Positions 6,021 through 13,609 of a DNA stretch of 14,453 nucleotides are shown here, one piece after another. Numbering within the stretch: position 1 is the first letter of the stretch; each line of letters begins with the position of its first letter. The translations under genes and the position numbers were made by a program. Origin of the DNA: Thermoproteus sp. UBA157 (GTDB lineage Archaea; Thermoproteota; Thermoprotei; Thermoproteales; Thermoproteaceae); the NCBI GenBank assembly GCA_002497345.1, contig DANS01000030.1, forward strand, positions 29,551 to 44,003, written 5' to 3'. The notes below the pieces were generated by a model. It was not told the origin of the DNA, searched no databases, and saw only the letters and a program-made list of their open reading frames with translations.

Positions 6021-7124
6021 TCAGAATCTCGAAACGGCCGAGAGCGTCAAAGCAGACGCCAGCGGCAGAAGCGCTGTGTAGAACGGATTGGGCACAAGGC
6101 CGGAGGCTGCTGCCCCTATCGCATATCCCAAACTATTGGCGGCTTGATAAATTCCGTAGCCTCTCCCCCAGTATACCCCCTTGACATGTCTAGATAGCGT
6201 TTGGTCCAGCGACGTGGAGGTCAACGCTACGCCGAAGCTTTCTAACACCCAGCTGGCCGAGAACACAATAGGGCTGGGGGAATTATACATGGCGACGAGC
6301 GCGACGGCCATTATGAGGAAGCCGGCCGTTGCGCGCGACCAGCTCGGCTTGGCGATCCTCGGGCCATAGAACCAAGAAAAAACGGCTGGTAGATAGGCCA
6401 AGACGGCCGAGAAAGGCGACATGGAGAACCTCTCCTTCAGGAAGGGCAATATCTGGGGTCCGTAAAGCCCTGTCGAGGCGCCTAGCAAGAACGCAAGCGC
6501 CACCACGCGAGCGGCGGCAGCCGTATTGCCTCTTTGATGGCGAGCGGCGAGCCTCGCGGTCTCCTCAGGCACGAGGAACAGCCCAGCCAACGCAACTAGC
6601 GCGAAGGCGTGGGCGAGGGCCCTAAAAGCTAAGGCGTACCCGAACCTAGATAACACATACGCTATGGGTATCGATGCGCCGCCTCCGAGTGCGCCGAGCG
6701 CTGCCGCCACCCTCATCTTGGAATATAGCTCCGGGCTCTCCAAGCCGCCCGCATCTGACACGTAGGCTATTGTGGCCACGTTTACGAAACTTGAGGCGAT
6801 GCCCGAGGAGAACATGGCCATATAGACGTGGAGTACATCTGTCGAGGCGCCTAGCAGAGCCATGGATGCGCTTAAGAATGTGCCGCCGACGATCATGGTA
6901 GCGCGCCGGCCTAAGCGATCGGCCGACCAACCAGCCAGCGGTCTGGCCACCACGACGGCCCAAGCGTACATGGAGAAGGCCACGCCCACTTCGACGGGGC
7001 CGCCGCCTAGCTCGAATATATAGAACGGGAGTAGGAACGCTATAAAGGAATAAGGCGTTGAGAAGAGGGCGTATGCGGTTAGATCAATCCTTGATGTGCT
7101 CGTAGCCGACGACGTAGATCCCAT
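6021..7124 (-). CDS. Major facilitator superfamily transporter, substrate unknown
   Basis: A polytopic membrane protein of 367 residues with roughly 11-12 hydrophobic segments. The loop between the second and third segments carries the MFS signature motif A, GWSADRLGRR (65-74). A charged central loop (PEETARLAARHQR and following) separates the two halves, and the equivalent loop in the second half (FYGPRIAKPSWSRA) has lost the motif, which is common. At 367 residues it is slightly short for a 12-segment MFS protein. Nothing indicates the substrate. The ATG at 7124 lies inside the uL6 gene, giving a 41-base overlap; GGGAGG about 14 bases before it could act as Shine-Dalgarno. Cotranscription with uL6 is likely. 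No start codon nearer the uL6 stop is in frame before the first membrane segment. Confidence 0.82.
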   Translation of the reverse strand: MGSTSSATSTSRIDLTAYALFSTPYSFIAFLLPFYIFELGGGPVEVGVAFSMYAWAVVVARPLAGWSADRLGRRATMIVGGTFLSASMALLGASTDVLHVYMAMFSSGIASSFVNVATIAYVSDAGGLESPELYSKMRVAAALGALGGGASIPIAYVLSRFGYALAFRALAHAFALVALAGLFLVPEETARLAARHQRGNTAAAARVVALAFLLGASTGLYGPQILPFLKERFSMSPFSAVLAYLPAVFSWFYGPRIAKPSWSRATAGFLIMAVALVAMYNSPSPIVFSASWVLESFGVALTSTSLDQTLSRHVKGVYWGRGYGIYQAANSLGYAIGAAASGLVPNPFYTALLPLASALTLSAVSRF

Positions 7125-7674
7125 CGATAACGCCGAGACCTCCCTCGCGGCCGTGCGGGGACGGCCTCTCGTCTCCGTGCAGCTCTACGGCTCTTTCTAT
7201 GTTCGCTGCGAATTGGCTGACTACGTCTTTGTCAACGCCCTCGACTATTATGTCCTCCTTGCCCTGTAGCTGGACCTTCACGCCCTTTGGTATCTCTAGG
7301 ATTATTTTGGACTTGCGGCCGAGGAAATTCTCTATCGATAGTTGATTGCCTTGAATCTTCACGAGCATGGGGAAGTGGGTATAGATCACTTTCAATTTAT
7401 AGCGCCACCCTTTAGTTACGCCGAGGAAGGCGTTTTTGAGCTCGCCCTTTATTGCGCCCAATATCGCATACTCCCTCTTTCTAGCTCCGAACACCTCGAG
7501 GACAACCTTCCCGTCTGAGAGCGATATGGCGACTGGGACGTTCTTGTAGGTCCTCTCGATGGAGCCCATGGGGCCCTTGACTACTATCTTGTAGTCGAAC
7601 GGGCCCACCCTCTCCACGTTTATTGATACCCCTTGAGGCACCTCCAACTCCTCTCTGGCATATGCCACGTGCAC
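7084..7674 (-). CDS. rpl6: Large-subunit ribosomal protein uL6 (L6)
   Basis: Structural protein of the 50S subunit, binding 23S rRNA near the factor-binding site. The 196-residue length and order of features fit archaeal L6: an N-terminal half with KGPMGSIERTY (39-49 region) and a C-terminal half starting near THFPMLVKI. The C-terminal half carries the family's GVDKDVVSQFAANIE-like stretch, where Gln and Ala-Asn-Ile contact rRNA. The start is GTG at 7674, 25 bases after a TATA box; a second GTG two codons on would give nearly the same protein. It stands outside any ribosomal operon, as is common in Thermoproteales, and is followed by an overlapping MFS gene. Divergent from it is the XTP pyrophosphatase. 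Confidence 0.95.
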   Translation of the reverse strand: MHVAYAREELEVPQGVSINVERVGPFDYKIVVKGPMGSIERTYKNVPVAISLSDGKVVLEVFGARKREYAILGAIKGELKNAFLGVTKGWRYKLKVIYTHFPMLVKIQGNQLSIENFLGRKSKIILEIPKGVKVQLQGKEDIIVEGVDKDVVSQFAANIERAVELHGDERPSPHGREGGLGVIDGIYVVGYEHIKD

Positions 7675-7692
7675 GTAAGCCCGAAGCGTTGT

Positions 7693-7731
7693 CGTTTTAA
7701 AGCTTTACATCCACAGCAATCGTTATTAACC
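7693..7731. promoter_or_regulatory. Divergent promoters of uL6 and XTP pyrophosphatase
   Basis: In the 75-base gap, minus-strand GCTTTAAAACG (7703-7693) is centred 25 bases before the uL6 GTG. Plus-strand cgttattaacc (7721-7731) is centred 24 bases before the GTG at 7750. Both spacings imply leaderless mRNAs starting at or near GTG. Confidence 0.6.
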
Positions 7732-7749
7732 GATGCGCCCTCGGCGTGA

Positions 7750-8304
7750 GTGAGAATATATCTGGCCACCTCCAACAAGCACAAGCTTGCCGAAGCTCGC
7801 CACGTCTTGAGCAAGTATTCAATAGAGGTCGAACAGAAACAAGTAAAGAAGCTGGAGGTTCAGGCAGACGACGTGGAGAGGATAGCCGAGGAGGCCGCGA
7901 AAAGGCTATGCGAACAAGGGGAGGACCTAACCGTCGTTGAGGACGCAGGCCTTTATATAAATGCGCTTAATGGGTTCCCGGGGCCCTACTCCGAATACGT
8001 CTACAAGACCTTGGGAATTCCCGGCATCTTGAAGCTAATGGACGGCGTGGCCGATAGATCGGCCTATTTCAAATCGGCCGTCGCCGTGTGCGCCGGGAGT
8101 TCCGTAAGGGTATTCGTCGGCATCGCTGAGGGCAATATAGCGGAGGAGCCCAGAGGCTCGGGCGGCTTCGGCTTCGATCCGATATTCATTCCTCTCGGCC
8201 TCAATAAGACTTTCGCGGAAATGACTCTCGAGGAGAAGGGCGAGATCTCGCACAGGGGAAGGGCCTTCAAGGCGCTGGCCGAATGGCTGAAGAAATATAA
8301 ATAG
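7750..8304 (+). CDS. XTP/dITP diphosphatase (Ham1/RdgB family)
   Basis: A house-cleaning enzyme that hydrolyses deaminated purine nucleotides (XTP, ITP, dITP) to monophosphate and pyrophosphate, keeping them out of nucleic acids. This matters at high temperature, where base deamination is fast. The 184 residues show all family motifs: the nucleotide-binding TSNKHKLAEA (7-16), acidic ED at 64-65 before AGLYI, the base-recognising GFGFDPIF (139-146) and SHRGRA (167-172). The start is GTG at 7750, placed by the TATA box centred at 7726 and by alignment of the first beta-strand RIYLAT with the family. The 3' end overlaps the promoter of the downstream CBS gene. Confidence 0.94.
   Translation: MRIYLATSNKHKLAEARHVLSKYSIEVEQKQVKKLEVQADDVERIAEEAAKRLCEQGEDLTVVEDAGLYINALNGFPGPYSEYVYKTLGIPGILKLMDGVADRSAYFKSAVAVCAGSSVRVFVGIAEGNIAEEPRGSGGFGFDPIFIPLGLNKTFAEMTLEEKGEISHRGRAFKALAEWLKKYK
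8293..8302 (+). promoter_or_regulatory. TATA box of the CBS gene, inside the XTP pyrophosphatase 3' end
   Basis: aaatataaat is centred about 23 bases before the GTG at 8321. It consists of the last Lys-Tyr-Lys codons of the XTP pyrophosphatase and runs into the stop codon (8302-8304). Confidence 0.6.
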
Positions 8305-8320
8305 ATCGCTAACTGAATAC

Positions 8321-9151
8321 GTGGAGGTTTTGTCGATCCCGCTGGCTGACATCGCCACCAAGAATGTGGTTACCATAGGCGAAAAGGAGAAGGTGGTTGA
8401 CGCATTGCGGAAAATGGTAGAGTTGGACATAAGGAGGCTCCCGATAGTACGTGATAAGACCCTCCTTGGCATAATAACGGCGCTGGATATATTAGACGCG
8501 ATATACGCCTCTGTTGAGTCAGGGAGCAAGTCGCTTTACAGCGACGTCTACATGCGCCCGGCTATAGAGCTCGCCACCAGAAACGTCATAACCGCGAGAC
8601 CCGACATGACTGTGGGCGAGGCCATATCGCTTTTCTTGAAGCACAACTTCGGCTCCATGCCCATAGTGGACGAGAGCGGCAACTTGGTCGGCATATTCAC
8701 AGAGTGGGATGCCATGAAGATAGTGGCGCAAGCCGGCTTTCCGCACCAAGTGAGGGACATAATGACGAGGATCGTCTACGTCCTCACGAGGTACTCGACC
8801 GTCATGGACGCCTTGGAGGGGATAACTGTGTATAGATTTCGCCGTTATCCGATAGTGGACGAGAAGGGGAAGGTCATAGCGATGCTTCACGCCAAGGACG
8901 TCTTGAGGTACTTCGCAGATGAGTCCACCCTTAACAAGGCGAAGGAGGGCGAGGTCGACGAGATAGTTAACGAATACGCGATAAATATAGCCAAATCGCC
9001 GATTTTCTTGGCGAGGCCCGACGACTATGTAGTCGACGTGGTCAAGAAGATGTTGGAATTCGACGTCGGGGGAGTGCCCGTGGTCGACAGCCAAAGCGGC
9101 AACGTGATAGGCATGGTCACCGAGAAGACTCTGCTCCTCTTGTTTGCTTAA
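8321..9151 (+). CDS. Four-CBS-domain (two Bateman modules) protein
   Basis: A soluble protein built only of CBS domains, which in pairs bind adenosine nucleotides (AMP, ATP, SAM and others) and act as energy or ligand sensors. The four repeats lie at about 8-62, 79-135, 143-198 and 213-275. Each has the typical beta-alpha-beta-beta-alpha with a P-I/V-V-D/R core: RRLPIVRD, GSMPIVDE, RRYPIVDE, GVPVVDSQ. The FTEWDAMK (126-133) and VTEKT (266-270) ends match the ribose/phosphate-contacting region. No effector domain is present, so it probably acts on a partner. It starts at GTG 8321, 16 bases after the previous stop but from its own embedded promoter. Its last 35 bases overlap the minus-strand gene tail to tail. 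Ligand and partner are unknown. Confidence 0.9.
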   Translation: MEVLSIPLADIATKNVVTIGEKEKVVDALRKMVELDIRRLPIVRDKTLLGIITALDILDAIYASVESGSKSLYSDVYMRPAIELATRNVITARPDMTVGEAISLFLKHNFGSMPIVDESGNLVGIFTEWDAMKIVAQAGFPHQVRDIMTRIVYVLTRYSTVMDALEGITVYRFRRYPIVDEKGKVIAMLHAKDVLRYFADESTLNKAKEGEVDEIVNEYAINIAKSPIFLARPDDYVVDVVKKMLEFDVGGVPVVDSQSGNVIGMVTEKTLLLLFA

Positions 9152-9680
9152 GTACGCCCACAAGGAAGAGCCCCGCTATGGCTATTGCCAAAGCTGCAGT
9201 CAACGCGCTGAGCGCGGCCGCGATGGTTCCCACGTAGGGGTTCAACGTGGCGCCCACGGCGCCTCTGACCAATTCACAATCTAAACGGAGCGAGTTGAAC
9301 TGCAAGATCTCGACAAGCCCCTGACTTTGTCTCGATTGCGGTTGTTGGTAGCAATTAAGCGAATAGCCCGGCGAAGCCACATATGCGACGATCATGGGCT
9401 CGTTTGTAGTGCAAGATATGGAGAACCCGTAGGGCTCTGTGGTGAGGGAGCAAGCCGATGTGGGATAGCTTACGCCCACTACGGCCAGATAATATTTACT
9501 GGATGCTGGGTAGGGCAACACGTTATAGGCGGCGTTGGGCACGTGGTAAGCCGTGCCGTTGACCACGAACGCGCTTCCGTTCAGCGAAATCGGTATAGTC
9601 GTGTTGGGACCGACGAGTAATTGGTACTGGACTGCAAAGACCAAGGCCGGCAACAACAGCGCTAACAACATCGCGCGCAT
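9117..9680 (-). CDS. Exported, C-terminally anchored four-cysteine protein of unknown function
   Basis: I do not recognise the family. The 187 residues begin with a signal peptide (MRAMLLALLLPALVFA, 1-16). They continue with an extracellular region rich in Ser, Thr, Tyr and Asn, and end with a hydrophobic segment (about 150-177) and a short polar tail. That is a type I anchored surface protein. The outer region has three N-glycosylation sequons (N26, N34, N41) and exactly four cysteines (C77, C90, C110, C135), which could form two disulfides. VKOR, PDO and the CcdA-like protein in the same window make such disulfides plausible. A TATA box at 9700-9710 is 25 bases before the ATG, pointing to a leaderless mRNA. 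The last 11 codons lie within the CBS gene on the other strand. Confidence 0.8.
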   Translation of the reverse strand: MRAMLLALLLPALVFAVQYQLLVGPNTTIPISLNGSAFVVNGTAYHVPNAAYNVLPYPASSKYYLAVVGVSYPTSACSLTTEPYGFSISCTTNEPMIVAYVASPGYSLNCYQQPQSRQSQGLVEILQFNSLRLDCELVRGAVGATLNPYVGTIAAALSALTAALAIAIAGLFLVGVLKQTRGAESSR

Positions 9681-9699
9681 GGCGGCTCAACCGGACTAT

Positions 9700-9738
9700 C
9701 TTATATATTATCCCGTCTGTTGAAAAACGTTTTTATTT
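9700..9738. promoter_or_regulatory. Divergent promoters of the surface protein and Lhr helicase
   Basis: In the 76-base gap, cttatatatta (9700-9710) serves the minus-strand ATG at 9680. On the plus strand gtttttattt (9729-9738) is centred about 24 bases before the GTG at 9757. A GGGGAG at 9741-9746 could also act as Shine-Dalgarno for the helicase if its mRNA starts further upstream. Confidence 0.55.
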
Positions 9739-9756
9739 CCGGGGAGCCCTGCCGTC

Positions 9757-12555
9757 GTGGCCTTCGCCGCGTTGCACGAGGCGATCAGAAGTGCTTTAGC
9801 TGAGCGCGGCTTCGCGGAGCCGACGGAGCCGCAGAGGCAAGCCATACCTTTAGTGCTCGAGGGACACAACGTGCTGATAATAGCCCCCACGGGCTCGGGC
9901 AAAACCGAGGCGGCGGTTTTGCCCGTGTTATCTAAACTGCTGGAGCTCGAGCCAAAGGAGCCCGGCATATACGTCTTGTACATAACGCCGCTGAGGGCTC
10001 TGAACAGAGACCTTCTCGATAGGCTCAAGTGGTGGGGATCCAAGCTGGGCATAACCGTCGACGTGAGGCACGGGGACACCGACGAGGCCGATAGACAGAG
10101 GCAGAGCAGAAACCCGCCGCATATGTTGATAACAACGCCAGAGATGCTCCAAGCGATCTTGACGGGAAAGAGGCTTCTGGAGCACCTCAAACAGCTGAGG
10201 TGGGTCATAGTCGACGAGGTCCACGAGCTCGCCGAGGACAAGAGAGGGGTCCAACTGAGCGTAACCTTGGAGCGGTTGAGGTACCACGTCGGGAGGGATC
10301 TGCAGATCGTGGGGCTGTCGGCAACCGTGGGTTCCGTAGACGAGGTGGCCAAGTTCCTCTTCGGCGTTGGGAGGCCCTATAAGGTCGTGCAAATTAACAT
10401 AGTTAGGCGCATGAGGCTAGACGTAGTGAGGCCGATGGCGACTGATAAGGACAAGGAGGAGGCCCAGAGGCTCTCCATGCACGAGGACGTGTTCGCCAGG
10501 TTGAGGACGATAAGAGAGCTCGTGGAGGAGCATAGGACGAGCCTCATCTTCGTCAACACGAGGAGCATGGCCGAGCTGCTCGGCTTCAGGCTGGCCCAAG
10601 CGTATCCGAACCTCCCCGTGTCCGTCCACCACTCCTCGCTCTCGAAAATGGTGAGGCTGTCTGTCGAGAACGCCTTGAAGAACGGCTCCCTCAAGGCCGT
10701 AGTCGCCACGTCCAGCCTGGAACTGGGCATAGACATAGGGCACGTCGACCTCGTCATTCAATACCTCTCGCCGCACCAAGTGGTGAGGCTCGTCCAGAGG
10801 GTGGGCCGTAGTGGGCATAAACTCACGATGATGCCCAAGGGCGTGATAATATGCGACGACGTAAACGACGTGCTTGAGGCCTTCGAGATAGCGAGAAGGG
10901 CCAAGGCGGGTTTGCTCGAGGCGACGAGGGTGCCGCGCAAGCCCTACGACGTATTAGCCAACCAGGTTGCAGCGTTCTTGATGCTCAAGCCCAGGTGGAA
11001 GCTCCAAGAGCTCTACGAGGTGATAAGGAGGGCGTATCCTTACAAGGATCTGACCTTGGAGGAGCTGAGGAGAGTCGTGAAGTTCATGGATCAGCTCAGG
11101 CCTAGGCTAGCGCTTTACTTCGAGGAGGACGACGTGGTGGTGAGGCCGCGCAACAGAGGCTTTTTCAGATACTTCTTCGAGACGCTCTCTATGATACCAG
11201 ACGAGAGGCAATACGCTGTGGTCGACGCCAAGACGGGCGAGTTGATAGGCACACTTGACGAGGCCTTTGTGGCCGAGTACGGCTCCCCCGGCGTGAAGTT
11301 CGTGTTCAGGGGGAGGCCTTGGCTCATCACGGAGGTGGACGGGCGCGCCATCAAGGTGGTCGAGGTGGACGACCCCACGGGAGCTATACCCAGCTGGGTC
11401 GGCGAGGAGATACCTGTGCCGTTTGACGTAGCACAAGGCGTTGGCGCCTTGAAGAGGGGACTGAGGAGCCTCGGCGATAGGGAGGAGGCCGCGCGGAGGC
11501 TCGTCGAGATGGGCATGTCGGAGCAAACGGCGCGATATGTCGTGGATGAGCTGTATAAACAGCCGGCGGATCTGTTACCAGACGATAGAACCATCGTGGT
11601 GGAACAATTCTCAGACAACATAGTAGTGGTGCACGCCCACCTCGGAACCCTTGCCAACAGGACTCTATCCAAACTATTGGGGGAGCTGTTGATAAAGGAG
11701 CTGGAGATACCCATAGGCTTTCACCAAGATCCATATGCTGTCATAGTGCAATCATCGCGAAGGCTAGATGCGGAAACAGTCGCGAAGAGCATATACAAAC
11801 TAGCAGATTTGCAGCCGGTGGAGCTCGCGGAGCTCGTTAAGTCGGCGCTCATAAAATCTGGGTCGTTCAAGAGGAGATTCCTCTACGTGGCTAAGAGGTT
11901 CGGCGCTGTGGACAAGGAGGCCGACATATACAGCGTAAGCATAGGCAAACTGGTAGAGGCGTTCAGCGGCACTCCCGTCTTCGAGGAGGCCCTCAGAGAG
12001 GCGCTGGAGCAAGACCTCGACTTGGACTCACTTTGGCGCGTCCTTCAAGAGATCAAGGAGGGGAGAATAGCCGTCAAGGTGGTCAAGACCCCCACATACT
12101 TGGGCAAAGTGGCCTACGACAAGTTGGCCCATAGGCTGGAGATAATACCGCCCGAAAGGATGAGGAGGCTCGTGTTGGAGAGCGCGAAGGCCAGGCTCTT
12201 GAACACGTCGATGCTCTTCGTATGCGCCGAGTGCGGCTGGACTGGCTTGATGAAAGTGGGCGAGGTGTACGACGTTAAATGCCCGAAATGCGGAGGGCCT
12301 ATCGGCGTTGTGAGGTACTTCTCCACGGATAACGTGGAGAGGGAGATCAAGAGGAGAGCCGAGGAGGTCACGAGGACGAAGGCGTTGCTCGAGAGGCATG
12401 GTTGGAGGGCGCTCTACGCGTTGGCTAGCAGATTGCCGATAGAGGGCGTCGAGGAGCTGCTCTCAAAAGTAGATGGAGCGGATCTGAACAAGCTCACCGA
12501 GGCCATTATCGAAGCCGAGAAGGAGTACTTAAAGGCGAGGCTCTTGGAGAATTAA
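9757..12555 (+). CDS. lhr: Lhr-type superfamily 2 helicase with C-terminal Cys4 zinc finger
   Basis: An ATP-dependent 3'-5' helicase of the Lhr family, linked in archaea to DNA repair and RNA processing. All helicase motifs are present: Q motif glutamine at 26, Walker A APTGSGKT (43-50), TPLRA (78-82), TTPEM (126-130), DEVH (153-156) and SAT (188-190). The second RecA half has LIFVNTRS, VATSSLELGID and QRVGRSGH (347-354). The roughly 550 remaining residues match the Lhr winged-helix, beta-barrel and C-terminal extension. Near the end C823/C826 and C842/C845 form a Cx2C-x15-Cx2C zinc finger. At 932 residues it is complete. The start is GTG at 9757, placed by the TATA box and by the spacing to the Q motif. 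I cannot assign it firmly to an archaeal Lhr subgroup. It is followed at 18 bases by the GlmU-like gene. Confidence 0.93.
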   Translation: MAFAALHEAIRSALAERGFAEPTEPQRQAIPLVLEGHNVLIIAPTGSGKTEAAVLPVLSKLLELEPKEPGIYVLYITPLRALNRDLLDRLKWWGSKLGITVDVRHGDTDEADRQRQSRNPPHMLITTPEMLQAILTGKRLLEHLKQLRWVIVDEVHELAEDKRGVQLSVTLERLRYHVGRDLQIVGLSATVGSVDEVAKFLFGVGRPYKVVQINIVRRMRLDVVRPMATDKDKEEAQRLSMHEDVFARLRTIRELVEEHRTSLIFVNTRSMAELLGFRLAQAYPNLPVSVHHSSLSKMVRLSVENALKNGSLKAVVATSSLELGIDIGHVDLVIQYLSPHQVVRLVQRVGRSGHKLTMMPKGVIICDDVNDVLEAFEIARRAKAGLLEATRVPRKPYDVLANQVAAFLMLKPRWKLQELYEVIRRAYPYKDLTLEELRRVVKFMDQLRPRLALYFEEDDVVVRPRNRGFFRYFFETLSMIPDERQYAVVDAKTGELIGTLDEAFVAEYGSPGVKFVFRGRPWLITEVDGRAIKVVEVDDPTGAIPSWVGEEIPVPFDVAQGVGALKRGLRSLGDREEAARRLVEMGMSEQTARYVVDELYKQPADLLPDDRTIVVEQFSDNIVVVHAHLGTLANRTLSKLLGELLIKELEIPIGFHQDPYAVIVQSSRRLDAETVAKSIYKLADLQPVELAELVKSALIKSGSFKRRFLYVAKRFGAVDKEADIYSVSIGKLVEAFSGTPVFEEALREALEQDLDLDSLWRVLQEIKEGRIAVKVVKTPTYLGKVAYDKLAHRLEIIPPERMRRLVLESAKARLLNTSMLFVCAECGWTGLMKVGEVYDVKCPKCGGPIGVVRYFSTDNVEREIKRRAEEVTRTKALLERHGWRALYALASRLPIEGVEELLSKVDGADLNKLTEAIIEAEKEYLKARLLEN

Positions 12556-12573
12556 TAAGGGCGATAAGCTTAC

Positions 12574-13587
12574 ATGGAGCTCGCGTTAACGGGGGAGTTG
12601 AGACCGAGGTTGTTGGTACCCGCGCCGTTAGCAATCGTGGGAGGTTTCAGAATCGCAGAACTGGTCGCCTTGGCTCTGTGCGATAAGGCCGACAAAGTCG
12701 TGGTGTATGTGAATGGACCAGACTTAGGGCTTCCGCTCCCCATAAGCAGATATTGCCGAGTAGAGGTCAAATACGGCGAGGTGCCCGACGACGTTCCGAA
12801 AATCGACGTGGCCGTTGCGCCGTATTTGCTCAAGTCGCTCTCAGTCGACTGCCGGGGCAAGCGCGCAGATCTGGGAGGAGAGCCCGTGAAGGACTGCGAG
12901 CCTATGGAGACCTATGCCGACCTGATCGCGAAAAATCTAGAGATAATGACGCTCGCCATAAGGAAGCTAAAAGAGCTAAACGTGGAGCTAGTCGAGGGCG
13001 ACGTGAAGGGCGTGATCAAGGGCGAGGTCGTCGTTTGGGGCAAAACCCACGAATACACCTACGTTGCGGGGCCCGCCGTGATAGGGCCGGAATCGGAGGT
13101 CCTTCCGTTTTCCTACATCAGGCCCGGCGCTGTCTTGTATTACGGCGTGAAGGCGAGGGACGAGGTCAAGAACTCCATAATGGACGCGTTTGCTTACAAG
13201 GAGCACCACGGCTATTTGGGGGACAGCTACGTATCGGCGTTTGTGAACTTCGGCGCGGGCACCACGGTGTCCAACCTGAAGAACACGCTTGGGCCCATAA
13301 GGCCCAGCTACAGCGGCAAGGAGTATTCCAAGCTCGGGCCGGTGATCGGCGAATTCGTGAAGACCGCTATCGGTTCCCTAATATACGGCGGCAAGTATAT
13401 AGGGCCTATGTCGCACGTATACGGGCTGGTGGACAGAGATGTGCCGCCGTTGGTTATCTACAGAAACGGCGCAATGACGCCAATGGATAAATCCAAGATA
13501 GCCCAACTGGTCGAGAGGGATTTGTCTAGGTTCGGGCTAGCCCATAAGGTCGACGTCTACGCAAAGGCGCTGGCTGATTTAAAATAA
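12574..13587 (+). CDS. GlmU-like protein: decayed nucleotidyltransferase domain plus left-handed beta-helix acyltransferase
   Basis: The C-terminal half (about 165-295) resembles the left-handed beta-helix acetyltransferase domain of GlmU and archaeal sugar-phosphate acetyltransferases. It has hexapeptide-like turns (AVIGPESEVLPFSYIRPGA) and then HHGYLGDSYVSAFVNFGAGT, which matches the catalytic strip of GlmU. H211 would be the general base and N234 (GTTVSN) its partner. The N-terminal 160 residues have the size and position of a shortened nucleotidyltransferase but lack its GGxGTR nucleotide-binding loop; PLAIVGGFRIAELVALAL (18-35) may be what remains of the substrate-binding stretch after it. 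I infer that the protein acetylates a sugar phosphate, such as glucosamine-1-phosphate, without uridylylating it. At 337 residues it is shorter than bifunctional homologues (about 400-450). ATG at 12574 lies 18 bases after lhr, with an AT-rich aattaataa in between. Confidence 0.75.
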   Translation: MELALTGELRPRLLVPAPLAIVGGFRIAELVALALCDKADKVVVYVNGPDLGLPLPISRYCRVEVKYGEVPDDVPKIDVAVAPYLLKSLSVDCRGKRADLGGEPVKDCEPMETYADLIAKNLEIMTLAIRKLKELNVELVEGDVKGVIKGEVVVWGKTHEYTYVAGPAVIGPESEVLPFSYIRPGAVLYYGVKARDEVKNSIMDAFAYKEHHGYLGDSYVSAFVNFGAGTTVSNLKNTLGPIRPSYSGKEYSKLGPVIGEFVKTAIGSLIYGGKYIGPMSHVYGLVDRDVPPLVIYRNGAMTPMDKSKIAQLVERDLSRFGLAHKVDVYAKALADLK

Positions 13588-13589
13588 AG
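13577..13589 (+). promoter_or_regulatory. TATA box of the VKOR gene, overlapping the previous stop
   Basis: atttaaaataaag is centred about 27 bases before the ATG at 13610 and covers the TAA stop of the GlmU-like gene (13585-13587). It suggests a separate leaderless transcript for the VKOR gene. Confidence 0.55.
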
Positions 13590-13609
13590 AGAAATACTGA
13601 TCGACTTCC

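Noticed and set aside
8519..9163. Minus-strand open frame of 214 codons
   Set aside because: Fully antisense to the four-CBS protein, whose repeats are unmistakable; His/Arg/Val-rich shadow translation.
12753..13490. Plus-strand open frame of 245 codons
   Set aside because: Frame-shifted reading of the GlmU-like gene; Arg/Gly-rich with no recognisable structure.
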